Assembly: GCF_040361275.1 (NCBI RefSeq)
Contig: NZ_APNH01000002.1
Span: forward strand, 496,001-560,000
Direction of reading: 5' to 3'
Source: Salinisphaera sp. T31B1
Lineage (GTDB): Bacteria; Pseudomonadota; Gammaproteobacteria; Nevskiales; Salinisphaeraceae
DNA length: 64,000 nt
The notes beneath the pieces are model-generated. The model saw only the letters and a program-made list of their open reading frames with translations, was not told the origin of the DNA and made no database searches. Below, in pieces: positions 40,038-50,506 of the stretch. Within the stretch, counting starts at the first letter, position 1, and every line of letters begins with the position of its first letter. The position numbers and the translations under genes are program-made.

Positions 40038-40855
40038 GCACGATCCAGCGCCAGGTCGAACAACCGGTCCTCACCCATGGCCGCGCTTTGACACGCAGGA
40101 CGCAGCGCCCGCTCCAGGGTATCGATCTCGGGCAGCGACAACGCCGGCCGACCCGAGCCGATCAGCATGGGCGCGACCACCACGTGCAGACGATCCAGCA
40201 CACCGTCGTCTACGAATCGCGAGACGGTCGCCCCGCCCCCTTCGACGAGCACGCGGCGCAGGCCACGCTCGGCCAGCCGCGCGACAATGCTGGCCGCCGG
40301 CACCGACTGGCCGGGCGTACTGGCCAGCGCCACGTGCCGGACATGGGCATGGCGATCTTGGGCACGCCCGGTTGCGGTCAGGTGCAGCGTCGGCGCGGCC
40401 GGATCACTGAACAGCCGCCGGTCTGCGCCCAACCGGCCGCGCGGGTCGAGCACGACCCGTACCGGGTTGTCTCCTTCGACATGACGAACGGTCAACTGCG
40501 GATCGTCGGCCGCCACCGTGCCGGCACCGACCACGACCGCATCGACCAGGGCACGCAGCCGGTGCAGATGCACTCGGCTGGCGTATCCGGTGACATAATG
40601 CGAATGACCCGAAGCGGTAGCGATCCGCCCGTCGAGACTCTGTCCCAGTTGCCCGATCACGAACGTCGCCCCGCTACAGGCGACCGGCACGAGCGCGTCC
40701 AGCATGGCACGGGCCGCGTCGGTCAAGGCCTCTTCGGTCTGCCAGCGACCGGCGTTATCCACCGTCAGCCGTGTCGAACCGGCGTCGGCCGAGTGGCCCC
40801 CGTGGCTACGGGCTGCATCGCGCAACCATTGCCATGCGTAGGTTTCATCGATCAT
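40016..40855 (-). CDS. Stand-alone RibD-type reductase domain protein
   Basis: A 279-residue protein of the dihydrofolate-reductase-like RibD C-terminal family. It carries QLGQSLDGRIATASGHSHYV, VVVGAGTVAADDPQLTVR and RVLVEGGGATVSRFVDDGVL, all intact, so NADPH-dependent reduction of a ribosylamino-pyrimidine or pterin is likely. The zinc deaminase half of normal RibD is missing; instead there are about 65 N-terminal residues (MIDETYAWQWLRDAARSHGG...) of no clear family. The ATG at 40855 is chosen; the frame is open to 41461, but only through the ribA-like gene. It is divergent from that gene. Confidence 0.85.
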   Translation of the reverse strand: MIDETYAWQWLRDAARSHGGHSADAGSTRLTVDNAGRWQTEEALTDAARAMLDALVPVACSGATFVIGQLGQSLDGRIATASGHSHYVTGYASRVHLHRLRALVDAVVVGAGTVAADDPQLTVRHVEGDNPVRVVLDPRGRLGADRRLFSDPAAPTLHLTATGRAQDRHAHVRHVALASTPGQSVPAASIVARLAERGLRRVLVEGGGATVSRFVDDGVLDRLHVVVAPMLIGSGRPALSLPEIDTLERALRPACQSAAMGEDRLFDLALDRAHASGNG

Positions 40856-41006
40856 GCGAATGTCCGAATCTGCCGCGTCTCGCGGCGTTGAGAAAAAAGC
40901 GTGCGAGGCGGGCACTCCCCGCCGGCGCACTGTAAGCCAGACCCGGGCCGACGGCGAACCGCTGGTGACGCGCCGGGCCGTGGCGGCTCGTGACAAGAGA
41001 GGTTCC

Positions 41007-42161
41007 ATGCGACAGGTAGAACGAGCGATCTTCGATTTGCGGCGCGGTCTGACCGTGCTGATCGACGCCCCCGAGGGCCGGATACTGGTCGCACCGTTGG
41101 AAGGTCTCGACGACGACGTGCTCGCACGGTTGCGCGACGACGCCCAAGGCGCGCCGCGTCTGGTCGTCTCGCAGCACCGGCTGGCGCGTCTGGGGCTGAC
41201 GGTCGACACGCCCGCCGCACGCCTGCCCCTGGACGACCGCGACAGCGCGGAGACCGTGGTCGAGTGGGCGTGTGCGCGTACACCGCGAGACACCCTGCCG
41301 GATCGCGGGCCAATTGCAACAGAGGCCCCAGACGACGCGGCGCTGACGCTCATGCGTCGCGGGCTGCTCATCCCGGCGGCCGTTACCGCCGAAGTCGCAC
41401 CCGAGCGCGCGCGCGAGATCACCGCCCGCGTCGCCAGTGGCGAACTGCTGGCTATCGACACCGCCGCGGTCGCCGCCTATGAAGCCGGCGCCCCGCGGTT
41501 CCTTCGGCGTATCAGTGCCGCCGACGTGCCGCTGGCCGAATCCGAGCGGACGCGCTTCGTGCTGTTTCGTGAAGCCGACGGACTCCGAGAGCATGTCGCG
41601 CTGGTGATCGGCGACCCGGCCGACTGGTCCGAAGCGGTGCCGGTACGGCTGCACTCGGCGTGTCTGACCGGCGATCTGTTCGGCAGTCTACGCTGCGATT
41701 GCGGCGAGCAGCTGCGCACGAGCGTGGCTCGTATCTCTGAATGCGGCGGCGGCGTGCTGCTCTACCTCGCCCAGGAGGGTCGCGGTATCGGCCTGGCCAA
41801 CAAGCTGCGCGCCTACAGCCTGCAGGACGAAGGCCTGGATACCATGGACGCCGATCAGGTGCTGGGCTTCGGCGACGACGAGCGCGAATACAATGTCGCA
41901 CTCGAGATGCTCGCCCAACTGGAGATCCGCCGGATCGAGCTGCTGACCAACAATCCCACCAAGATCCAAGCCATGAGCCAGGGCGGCGTCACCGTGGTCC
42001 AGCGCAGCGGCATATACGGGCGTCTGACCGTCCAGAACCGCCGCTATCTGACCGCCAAGGCGGTTCGCGGCGGCCACTGGCTCGAACATGTGCTGGGCCC
42101 GGCCACTCAGGAGGAAGACGCGACCCCGGCAGAGCGCCCGCATCCGGCGCCGCCGCGGTAG
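41007..42161 (+). CDS. GTP cyclohydrolase II with degenerate RibB-like N-terminal domain
   Basis: A 384-residue protein laid out like bifunctional RibBA. The C-terminal half is a good GTP cyclohydrolase II: zinc cysteines 219, 230 and 232 (CLTGDLFGSLRCDCGEQL), YLAQEGRGIGLANKLRAY, and LLTNNPTKIQAM. The N-terminal half aligns by eye with RibB (AIFDLRRGLTVLID, RLVVSQHRLARLGL, GLLIPAAVTAEVA). It lacks the DRENEGD metal loop, and the GHTEA motif reads APDDAA, so DHBP synthase activity is not expected. The ATG at 41007 has AGAGG upstream; an ATG at 40854 would overlap the divergent gene's start. Confidence 0.88.
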   Translation: MRQVERAIFDLRRGLTVLIDAPEGRILVAPLEGLDDDVLARLRDDAQGAPRLVVSQHRLARLGLTVDTPAARLPLDDRDSAETVVEWACARTPRDTLPDRGPIATEAPDDAALTLMRRGLLIPAAVTAEVAPERAREITARVASGELLAIDTAAVAAYEAGAPRFLRRISAADVPLAESERTRFVLFREADGLREHVALVIGDPADWSEAVPVRLHSACLTGDLFGSLRCDCGEQLRTSVARISECGGGVLLYLAQEGRGIGLANKLRAYSLQDEGLDTMDADQVLGFGDDEREYNVALEMLAQLEIRRIELLTNNPTKIQAMSQGGVTVVQRSGIYGRLTVQNRRYLTAKAVRGGHWLEHVLGPATQEEDATPAERPHPAPPR

Positions 42162-42312
42162 CGCGTGTACGGCATCGGTCCGGCGGTGTGTACCGGGGAT
42201 CGCATTGGCCGTAGGACGCCGAGCCGGCTCGGTGGCGGACCGGCGCACGGGGTCTGGCAAGCGTCCGCTTCGGGCCGCGATGACGACCCGGTCCGGGCAC
42301 GAGCTGCCTGCG

Positions 42313-43107
<795 letters not shown>

Positions 43108-43114
43108 GCCCGGC

Positions 43115-43708
43115 TCAGCCCTTGTCCTCGGGCGCAAGACGGCCCATCAGGTAGAACTCGTCGTTCGGCCGCATCGCGGTGAGGTTGGCCATGCGGTTGG
43201 ACAGGCCGAAGAACGCCGAGATCGCGCCGATGTCCCAGATGTCGTCGTCGCTAAAGCCATGGGCGTAGAGCGGCTCGCGATCCGCGGCCTCCACGGTGTG
43301 GGCGGCGGTCGAGATCTTCACGGCGAAATCGAGCATGGCGCGCTGGCGCGCGGTGATGTCGGCCTTGCGGTAGTTGGAGGCCAGCTGGTCGGCGATCAAC
43401 GGATTGGCCTCACGGATCCGCAGGATCGCACCGTGGGCAACGACACAGTACTGGCACTGGTTGATGCCCGAGGTCGCCACCACGATCATTTCGCGCTCGC
43501 CCTTGGTCAGACCGCTGTCCTTTTCCATGAGCGCGTCGTGGTAGGCGAAGAACGCACGAAATTCATCGGGCCGGTGGGCCAGCGCCCAGAACACGTTGGG
43601 CACGAATCCGGCCTTGTCCTGGACGGTGAGGATGCGTTCACGGATGTCCTCGGGCAGGTCGGCGACCTCGGGGACAGGAAACTGGCTGATCGGTTGGCTC
43701 ATGGGCAT
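43115..43708 (-). CDS. AhpD/carboxymuconolactone decarboxylase-like peroxidase-related protein
   Basis: A 197-residue CMD-family protein with the redox motif C-x2-C-x3-H (NQCQYCVVAHGAIL) and the conserved EREMIVVATSGIN before it. A C-terminal half FSDDDIWDIGAISAFFGLSN is typical of the 'peroxidase-related' subfamily. It could reduce hydroperoxides using a dithiol partner; the natural partner is unknown. It is followed by the creatininase gene. Confidence 0.87.
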   Translation of the reverse strand: MPMSQPISQFPVPEVADLPEDIRERILTVQDKAGFVPNVFWALAHRPDEFRAFFAYHDALMEKDSGLTKGEREMIVVATSGINQCQYCVVAHGAILRIREANPLIADQLASNYRKADITARQRAMLDFAVKISTAAHTVEAADREPLYAHGFSDDDIWDIGAISAFFGLSNRMANLTAMRPNDEFYLMGRLAPEDKG

Positions 43709-43755
43709 ACCTGACGGCTATGAATGAGCACCGCACGATAGCAGCTTGACCGGGA

Positions 43756-44343
43756 TCAACCACCGGCCTCGTCCGCAAGGGGCTCGGGCTCGGCCACGAA
43801 GCCAAGCGTGGCGGCCATGTCGGCTGCATCCACCCGATGGACCGGCAGCCGCTGCCCGGCGAAGTCGAACGTCAGCGCGGTGCGCGTGCCGCCGGGCAGG
43901 GTCAACGCCCTTTCGAGCTCGGTGTCGTCCAGCTCGCCTTCGGCGGGGTGCAGCCGGGCCAGCACCCAGGCCAGATCCGCGCCCTGGATAAGCACGGCGC
44001 CGGCCGGCGTATCGAGCACCGCGGCGCTGTCCTCGTCCAGATAGAGCGCATCGGCGGTGTCGATGGCGCGGCCGGTATGAGCGACCAGCGAATCGTCGGC
44101 CTGGACCCGGGCGACGAGCGGCGTGTATTCAAGCGCCACATACCCTCGCTGCGGCCCGTTCTGGAAGAACCAGCGACCGTGCTCGTCGCGGTCATAGTTG
44201 CGGGCGATCGCATCGACGATGCGCGGATGCGTGATGCGCTCGGATTGGATCAGCCATTCACCCTTGCGAGTCAGGCCGAGCCAGCCGAACAGCGACGGCA
44301 CGTTGGGCCATTTCGCCAATGCGCGTTGTGCGTAGTCGTCCAT
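43756..44343 (-). CDS. Conserved proteobacterial protein of unknown function
   Basis: A 195-residue soluble protein. The N-terminal part has WPNVPSLFGWLGLTRKGEWL and RWFFQNGPQRGYVALE, segments I recognise from a widespread proteobacterial family with a DUF number I cannot recall reliably. The middle (ALYLDEDSAAVLDTPAGAVL) looks like a beta-rich fold. The ATG at 44343 gives MDDYAQRALAKWPN. The much longer frame to 45219 lies antisense to the antiporter gene and is rejected. The 217-base gap to that divergent gene holds nothing else I can name. Confidence 0.78.
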   Translation of the reverse strand: MDDYAQRALAKWPNVPSLFGWLGLTRKGEWLIQSERITHPRIVDAIARNYDRDEHGRWFFQNGPQRGYVALEYTPLVARVQADDSLVAHTGRAIDTADALYLDEDSAAVLDTPAGAVLIQGADLAWVLARLHPAEGELDDTELERALTLPGGTRTALTFDFAGQRLPVHRVDAADMAATLGFVAEPEPLADEAGG

Positions 44344-44560
44344 ACAGTTGTCATCGTTCAACCAAACCGGCTTCGATGATACCGCCCTCCCCGGCCGGTG
44401 ACAGTTCGGGGTGCGAGTGTGCGCGGGGCTGCACACCCGCAGCTCGATGTGACCGGCCAACGGCACCGCGCCGCGCGCCCGATCTTTCTGTATAGGGCAC
44501 AATAGCGGCGGTTGTTCACCCGGTCGCCGCCTCGTCCGAGCGCGCCGCGACCTTCGTCGG

Positions 44561-46225
44561 ATGCTGCGGTTGGATATCGTCTTCACCAGTCTGATTCTGT
44601 TGCTGACGGTCGCGCTGTCCGGTGTGCTCATGGGCCTTCTGCCGATCGCCCTGCCCAAGCCGCTGGTCCAGATCGCGATCGGCGCGGGCCTGGCCCTGCC
44701 GGGCTTCGGGCTGCATGTGTCACTGGATCCCGAACTGTTCTTCGTGCTGTTCATCCCTCCACTGCTGTTCGCCGACGGCTGGCGCATGCCGCGACGCGAA
44801 TTCCGGCGCCTGGGCGTGCCCATCGCCGCGCTGGCGCTGGGCCTGGTGATGGTCACCGTGGTTCTGGTGGGATACTTCGTGCACTGGATGATTCCCGCTG
44901 TCCCGCTCGCCGCGGGTTTCGCCCTGGGCGCGGTGCTGTCGCCGACCGATGCGGTGGCGGTGTCGGCGATTTCCGGCGGCGCCCCGTTCCCGCCCCGGCT
45001 TTTGCACATCCTGCAAGGCGAGGCCCTGATGAACGATGCCTCCGGCCTGGTCGCGCTCCGGTTCGCGATCGCCGCCGCGCTGACCGGCAGTTTCTCTCTC
45101 GCCGATGCGACCCTGAGCTTCGTGCTGATCGCGGCCGGCGGACTGGCCACCGGCGTTGGCCTGGCCTGGAGCTTTTCGCAGGTACGCCGGTATCTGACCC
45201 GGTGGCGAGCCGATGACACCAGCAGCCATGTCGCCTTGCTGATGCTGATCCCGTTCGCGGCCTACCTGCTGGGCGAATCGCTGGGCGTGTCGGGCATTCT
45301 CTCCGCAGTCGCCGCCGGCATGACGCTCAACAGCGTCAACACCCTGCGCGGCGAACTCGCCACGCGCATGCAGACCAACAGCCTCTGGTCGATCCTGGAG
45401 TTCGTGTTCAACGGCATCGTCTTCGTCCTGCTCGGCCTTCAGATGCCCAAGATCCTCGGCCACGCGTCAGACAGCATGCGCGAGATCGGCGACGGCGGCT
45501 GGTGGCACCTGGGCCTGTTCATCGCCGCGATCACCGGCGTCCTGCTGGTGACGCGCTATCTTTGGATCTGGGTACTTCTGCGCCTGATGCTGCTGCGGGC
45601 ACGGCTCAAGAATCGCGATACACCGCGCCTGAGCACCCGGATCATCGCGATCACCACGCTGGCCGGCGTACGCGGCGCGATCACGCTGGCCGCGGTGCTG
45701 TCGCTGCCGCTGGCGGTCGAGGACGGCACCGCGTTTCCCGCGCGCGGCGTGCTCGTGTTCATCGCGGCTGGGGTGATCCTCACCTCGCTGACCCTGGGCA
45801 GCCTCTGTCTGCCGCCGCTGTTGCGTTCGGTCAAGCTACCCGACGACGATCCGCGTGCACGCGAGGAACGCCATGCGCGAACACAGGCCGCACGCGAGGC
45901 GATCAAGGCGCTTGAGGCCGAACAGAAGCGACACACCCAGGACGCCGAAGATCCGGACAGCACGCTCCATGCCGAGGTCAGTGCACGGGTCATGGCGGGC
46001 TACAAGCCACGTCTGGACCCGGACAACGATGCCGAGGACAGCCGGCGTATCCGGCGCGGCTTCGATATTGAAAAACAGCTGCGGCTGACCGCCCTGCGCG
46101 CCGAGCGCGAGGAACTCTACCGGCTGCGCCAGAATGCGGATATCAATGACGAGACCCTGCGCCGAATCCTGGCCGACCTCGATCTCACCGAAGCCTCCCT
46201 GCTCGGGCCGACGCATCGCCACTAG
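44561..46225 (+). CDS. CPA1-family Na+/H+ antiporter
   Basis: A 554-residue monovalent cation:proton antiporter with about 12 membrane segments. Transport-site residues lie in AVLSPTDAVAVSAISGG (about 128-144) and GEALMNDASGLVALR (about 158-172), with the conserved asparagine-aspartate pair. A long charged cytoplasmic tail (about 430-554, many Arg/Glu) probably regulates it. The NhaP/YjcE type is likely; ion preference cannot be read from the sequence. It would support pH and salt homeostasis. Confidence 0.9.
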   Translation: MLRLDIVFTSLILLLTVALSGVLMGLLPIALPKPLVQIAIGAGLALPGFGLHVSLDPELFFVLFIPPLLFADGWRMPRREFRRLGVPIAALALGLVMVTVVLVGYFVHWMIPAVPLAAGFALGAVLSPTDAVAVSAISGGAPFPPRLLHILQGEALMNDASGLVALRFAIAAALTGSFSLADATLSFVLIAAGGLATGVGLAWSFSQVRRYLTRWRADDTSSHVALLMLIPFAAYLLGESLGVSGILSAVAAGMTLNSVNTLRGELATRMQTNSLWSILEFVFNGIVFVLLGLQMPKILGHASDSMREIGDGGWWHLGLFIAAITGVLLVTRYLWIWVLLRLMLLRARLKNRDTPRLSTRIIAITTLAGVRGAITLAAVLSLPLAVEDGTAFPARGVLVFIAAGVILTSLTLGSLCLPPLLRSVKLPDDDPRAREERHARTQAAREAIKALEAEQKRHTQDAEDPDSTLHAEVSARVMAGYKPRLDPDNDAEDSRRIRRGFDIEKQLRLTALRAEREELYRLRQNADINDETLRRILADLDLTEASLLGPTHRH

Positions 46226-46357
46226 CGGCCGGCGGCCCCGGCAGATCGAATCGTGCCGACTGCCAGCCGAGGCCCCGGCCCATCGCTGCGCCGACCGTCG
46301 CATCGGCTTGCGACACGCCCTGGCGCGTCTCGGACGCCGCGCGTTTACAATCAGCCC

Positions 46358-47548
46358 ATGTACGACTGTCTGATCATCGGCGGCGGCATCGTCGGCCTGG
46401 CGACCGCGCGCGAACGACTGCGCCGCACGCCGGATGCCCGCGTCGTGCTGCTGGAAAAGGAAGCGGTGCTGACGGCGCATCAGACCGGGCACAATTCCGG
46501 TGTCATCCATGCAGGGGTCTACTACCCCCCGGGCTCGATGAAGGCACGCTTTTGTACGGCCGGCAATCGGGCCACGCGGGCCCTGTGCGACGCCCACGAC
46601 ATCCCCTACCGTGTGCCCGGCAAGCTACTGGTCGCCGCCGACGAATCCGAGCGTGCCGGTCTGGCCGATCTGTGGGAGCGGATCGGCCGCAACGGCCTGG
46701 AACGCGAGTGGCTGAGCGGCGATGCGCTGGCCGAATGCGAGCCGGCGGTGCACGGCGTGGCGGCAATCCGCGTGCCCAGCAGCGGTATCGTCGACTATCG
46801 CGCGGTCGGGGCAGCACTGGCCGCCGAGTTCACCACGGCCGGCGGCGAGATCGTTACCGATTGCCCGGTCACCGGGCTGTCCGAATATGCCAGCGAAGTG
46901 GTCGTCGAAACCCCGCAGGGCGCGTTCCATACACGCCGGCTGGTCGCCTGTGCCGGGCTCATGGCCGATCGTCTGGTGGCCATGCTCGGTATCGAGCCGG
47001 ATTTCCGCATCTGTCCGTTCCGCGGCGAGTATTATCGCCTGGCCGCGCCCCGATCGAACCTGGTCCAGCATCTGATCTACCCGGTGCCCGATCCGTCGAT
47101 GCCGTTTCTCGGGGTCCACCTGACGCCGATGATCGACGGCACGATCACCATCGGCCCCAATGCGGTGCTGGCGCTGGCCCGTGAAGGCTACCGCTGGCGC
47201 GATATCGACCTCCTCGAGACCACGCGCCTGCTCGCCTTTGCCGGCATCCGGCGCATGCTCGCCGGCCATATCCGCCCAGGCATCAGCGAACTGGCCGATT
47301 CAGCCTCCAAGCGTCGATACCTGGCGCGGGTACAGCGCTACTGCCCTTCGCTGACGCTCCAGGATCTGGAACCGCACCCGGCCGGCGTGAGAGCCCAGGC
47401 GGTCACACGGGATGGCGCCCTGGTCGGCGATTTCCTGTTCGTCGACACCCCGCGCACGCTGCACGTGGCCAACGCCCCGTCGCCGGCGGCGACCTCGGCC
47501 ATGCCGATTGCCGAACATATCCTCGACCGGCTCGATCAACACGACTGA
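46358..47548 (+). CDS. lhgO: L-2-hydroxyglutarate oxidase
   Basis: A 396-residue FAD enzyme that oxidises L-2-hydroxyglutarate to 2-oxoglutarate and feeds electrons to the quinone pool. The FAD-binding start CLIIGGGIVGLATARE and the active-site block HQTGHNSGVIHAGVYYPPGS are characteristic, as is FRGEYYRLA. I start at the ATG at 46358 (MYDCLIIGGG); the open frame to 46253 adds 35 unrelated residues. No csiD or gab genes are adjacent. Confidence 0.9.
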   Translation: MYDCLIIGGGIVGLATARERLRRTPDARVVLLEKEAVLTAHQTGHNSGVIHAGVYYPPGSMKARFCTAGNRATRALCDAHDIPYRVPGKLLVAADESERAGLADLWERIGRNGLEREWLSGDALAECEPAVHGVAAIRVPSSGIVDYRAVGAALAAEFTTAGGEIVTDCPVTGLSEYASEVVVETPQGAFHTRRLVACAGLMADRLVAMLGIEPDFRICPFRGEYYRLAAPRSNLVQHLIYPVPDPSMPFLGVHLTPMIDGTITIGPNAVLALAREGYRWRDIDLLETTRLLAFAGIRRMLAGHIRPGISELADSASKRRYLARVQRYCPSLTLQDLEPHPAGVRAQAVTRDGALVGDFLFVDTPRTLHVANAPSPAATSAMPIAEHILDRLDQHD

Positions 47549-47648
47549 GCCTGCGAACATGACCTTTCATTCGACCCGCCTGCCCGAAAAGCCCGGCGCT
47601 ACGGCGCCCGGCGACGGCGTATAAGGGGCGCACTGCTACGGAGCTCTC

Positions 47649-48278
47649 ATGGCCGACGACACGCATTTCTATGAACCGAAAGCCGGACACGGACTGCCCC
47701 ATGATCCGTTCAACGCGATCGTCGCCCCGCGACCGATCGGCTGGGTTTCGTCGGCCGACGAACATGGCCTGCGCAATCTCGCGCCCTACAGCTTCTTCAA
47801 CGCGTTCAATTACACGCCGCCGATCGTTGGTTTCGCCAGCGTCGGCTACAAGGACAGCGTGGCCAATATCGAGCGGACCGGCGAATTCTGCTGGAACCTG
47901 GCCACGCGCGCGCTTGCCGAAGCCATGAACGCCAGCTGCGAAGCCGTCGATCCGGACGTGGACGAATTCGAACTAGCGGGGCTGACGCCGATCGCGGCGC
48001 GCACGATCGCCGCGCCTCGGGTCGCCGAGGCGCCGGTCTCGTTCGAATGCCGGCTCAGCCAGCTGGTGCGCCTGACCGGGGCCGACGGCAGCCAGACCGA
48101 TACCTGGCTGGTGCTCGGCGAAGTCGTGGGCGTTCATATCGCCCGCTCACTGCTGGTCGATGGCATCTACGACACCGCAGCGGCCGCGCCCATCCTGCGC
48201 GGCGGCGGGCCGGCCGATTATTTCGAAATCCGCGCCGACGCGCTGTTTCGCATGCACCGGCCCAACCAGCGACGCTGA
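47649..48278 (+). CDS. Flavin reductase family protein
   Basis: A 209-residue split-barrel FMN-binding protein. Family features are FNAIVAPRPIGWVSSADEHG (about 21-40) and NLAPYSFFNAFNYTPPIVGF. It would reduce flavin with NAD(P)H or act with a monooxygenase; no partner is next to it. GGAG precedes the ATG. It converges on the AsmA gene, with 24 bases between. Confidence 0.88.
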   Translation: MADDTHFYEPKAGHGLPHDPFNAIVAPRPIGWVSSADEHGLRNLAPYSFFNAFNYTPPIVGFASVGYKDSVANIERTGEFCWNLATRALAEAMNASCEAVDPDVDEFELAGLTPIAARTIAAPRVAEAPVSFECRLSQLVRLTGADGSQTDTWLVLGEVVGVHIARSLLVDGIYDTAAAAPILRGGGPADYFEIRADALFRMHRPNQRR

Positions 48279-48302
48279 TCGCGCCGGTTCGGCGTTGTAC
48301 GC

Positions 48303-50372
48303 TCAATCGCCGCCGGATTGCTTCTCGGCGGCCTTGAGCTGGGCGATCACCGGCGCGCACTGGTTCTCTTCGCCGCTGGTAGGCGAGACCAGTGCCAGCA
48401 ACGACGCGACCGGCGTGGCCACCACGCCCAGCGCCACCGCAGCCGCCCCGCGTGCCAGCAGCGGCGCGGCCTTGACCCCGGGAGACGGCTCGGCGAACGT
48501 GCCGCGCAGATACAGAGGCGAGCGCAGGGTGAACAGTCGAGGCCCCTTGCTCTTGGGCGTGATGGTCAGATCCAGCGTCTCGTCGCCGAAATCGGTTTCG
48601 CCGGTGACGTTGATGATCGCGTTCTCGGTATCGAAGACAAACAGGTTCGGTGTGGCCAGACCGTTCTCGATCGGAATATCCGCCGCGGCGCAGTTGATCC
48701 GTACCTGCTCGTCGCCGAACAGCTTGCCGACGATATAGTTGCCGACGTTCAGCCCGGCCAGTTCCATCAGGTTGCGGCTGATCGCGCCGCGATCGATGAG
48801 CAGCGTCAAACGGCCGTCCCCGCCGCCCAGCAGCGCCGCGACGGAGTTGCCAGTGCCACTGAAGGTAGCATCGCCGTTGATCTGACCGAGGCTTCCATCG
48901 AGTGCATCCACCGCCGGCACGATCTGGTCCAGCTGCATGCGACGAGCGTGCATGTCCACCCGCCCGGCCATCGGTGTCTTGTCCCCCTCCAGACGCAGCG
49001 TGGTGTTGAGCTGGCCGCCGGCCACGCCGAAACGCAGCGGGTCGAGCAGCAGCGTGGCGTTGTCGAGCTCGACGTGGGTGTACAGATCGGTCAAAGGCAG
49101 GCTGTCACCGTGCTCGATCCGTTGCGCGGTGAACTTGACGTCGGCGTCCATATCGCCCCAGCGATCGGTCTTGAACGGCTCGACCGGCAATACCTTGTCG
49201 CTTGGCTGACGCGTCTCGGCGCCGCGGGCGGCCTTGTCGGTATTGGAATCGGCACCGATCAAGGGCGCCAGATCCGCAAAACGCAGCTGTTTGGACACGA
49301 GTTCGCCAGTGAGCTTCGGCCGCGGCGCGCCCTGTCGATACACCAGATCGCCGGCGATATCGCTATCGCCGATATGGCCGCTGAATTTCCGGTAGGCGAA
49401 GCGCGATCCCTTGATCGGGTCGAAACGTACCGACAATTGGCCTTCGGTCGCATACGGCGGTGTCGCCGGCAGGGTGACGCCGGTCAGCCGGTAGAGGTTA
49501 TCCAGGCTCTGCCCGGAAAACGACAGTGTCAGATCGGCACCACCGAAATCCAGCGGCTGTTCGACCGTCCCCGCGATCTGCACCCGGGTCGAGCCCGAGC
49601 GGATATCCGCAGCCACCGGAAATGGCCGGTCGGCGCTTTGCAGGGCAAGCACGCCGCCGACCTTGCCGCTGCCGGACAAAGGTGCGCCCTTGTAGCGGCC
49701 GTCGATCTGCCAGCCGAAGACGAAGTCGTCGATATCGGCCGCCGCCGAACCGTCGTCCCCGGTTTGGCCGATGACCTGGGAAAACGCCACGGCCTTTCCC
49801 AACGGATCGACGGTGATACGGAAATCCGCGTCCAGCGTGGCGTCGCGGAACCGGACCTTGGCCTGATCGAAGACCAGCGCATCCATCGAGACCGTCCAGT
49901 TCGACGGCTCGGACGACGCGTCGGCGGTCTCGTCACCGGCCATGTCGAACGTCCAGTTGTCCCGACCGTCGGCCCGGCGGATCAGATCGGCATCGGCGCC
50001 GGCCAGCCGTATGCGTGGAATCGAGACCCGCTGCGAGAGCAACGGCACAGGCGACAGCCACGCATCGATCCGGTCGATATGCGCCATGCGGCCGTCGTCG
50101 AAGTCCTTGGGGTTGCCCACGTTCACGTCTTCGGCATGTATATGCGGCCATGGCACCCAGGCGGCCAGACCTTTCGCGTTCTCCGGACGTTCCCAGTCCA
50201 GACCCAGGTCGCCGCGTATCTCGAACGGCCGATTGATGGCCGCCGAGACCCGTGTGTTGACCGTTGGCTTGAGCCGATTCCAGTCGAAAAAAGCCAGCAC
50301 CAGCACGAGCCCGACGATCAGCACCGCCAGCAGACCCAGCAGGCCCAACCCCATTTTGCGAGTGCGCGTCAC
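48303..50372 (-). CDS. AsmA family protein
   Basis: A 689-residue envelope protein anchored by one N-terminal membrane segment (about 9-29) followed by a long periplasmic repeating beta-groove. The family start FFDWNRLKPTVNTRVSAAIN is typical. The C-terminal AsmA domain shows NGDATFSGTGNSVAALLGGG and a DUF-like DLTITPKSKGP region. AsmA-like proteins are bridge-type lipid transporters that influence outer-membrane lipid balance. It is divergent from the lipoprotein gene. Confidence 0.9.
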   Translation of the reverse strand: MTRTRKMGLGLLGLLAVLIVGLVLVLAFFDWNRLKPTVNTRVSAAINRPFEIRGDLGLDWERPENAKGLAAWVPWPHIHAEDVNVGNPKDFDDGRMAHIDRIDAWLSPVPLLSQRVSIPRIRLAGADADLIRRADGRDNWTFDMAGDETADASSEPSNWTVSMDALVFDQAKVRFRDATLDADFRITVDPLGKAVAFSQVIGQTGDDGSAAADIDDFVFGWQIDGRYKGAPLSGSGKVGGVLALQSADRPFPVAADIRSGSTRVQIAGTVEQPLDFGGADLTLSFSGQSLDNLYRLTGVTLPATPPYATEGQLSVRFDPIKGSRFAYRKFSGHIGDSDIAGDLVYRQGAPRPKLTGELVSKQLRFADLAPLIGADSNTDKAARGAETRQPSDKVLPVEPFKTDRWGDMDADVKFTAQRIEHGDSLPLTDLYTHVELDNATLLLDPLRFGVAGGQLNTTLRLEGDKTPMAGRVDMHARRMQLDQIVPAVDALDGSLGQINGDATFSGTGNSVAALLGGGDGRLTLLIDRGAISRNLMELAGLNVGNYIVGKLFGDEQVRINCAAADIPIENGLATPNLFVFDTENAIINVTGETDFGDETLDLTITPKSKGPRLFTLRSPLYLRGTFAEPSPGVKAAPLLARGAAAVALGVVATPVASLLALVSPTSGEENQCAPVIAQLKAAEKQSGGD

Positions 50373-50506
50373 GATAAAAATCCTCGCCCGAGGGCGGCTG
50401 ACATCCTATGCATCGATTATCACGTATTTACCAACGATCGACACGACATGCCCACGCAGGCCGCGATATGCGATCCTCTGCGGCTGTATTTATTTCTGGA
50501 TACCCC

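Noticed and set aside
40856-41461. N-terminal extension making a 481-residue RibD-like protein
   Set aside because: The extra region is antisense to the ribA-like coding sequence and bears no zinc deaminase motif.
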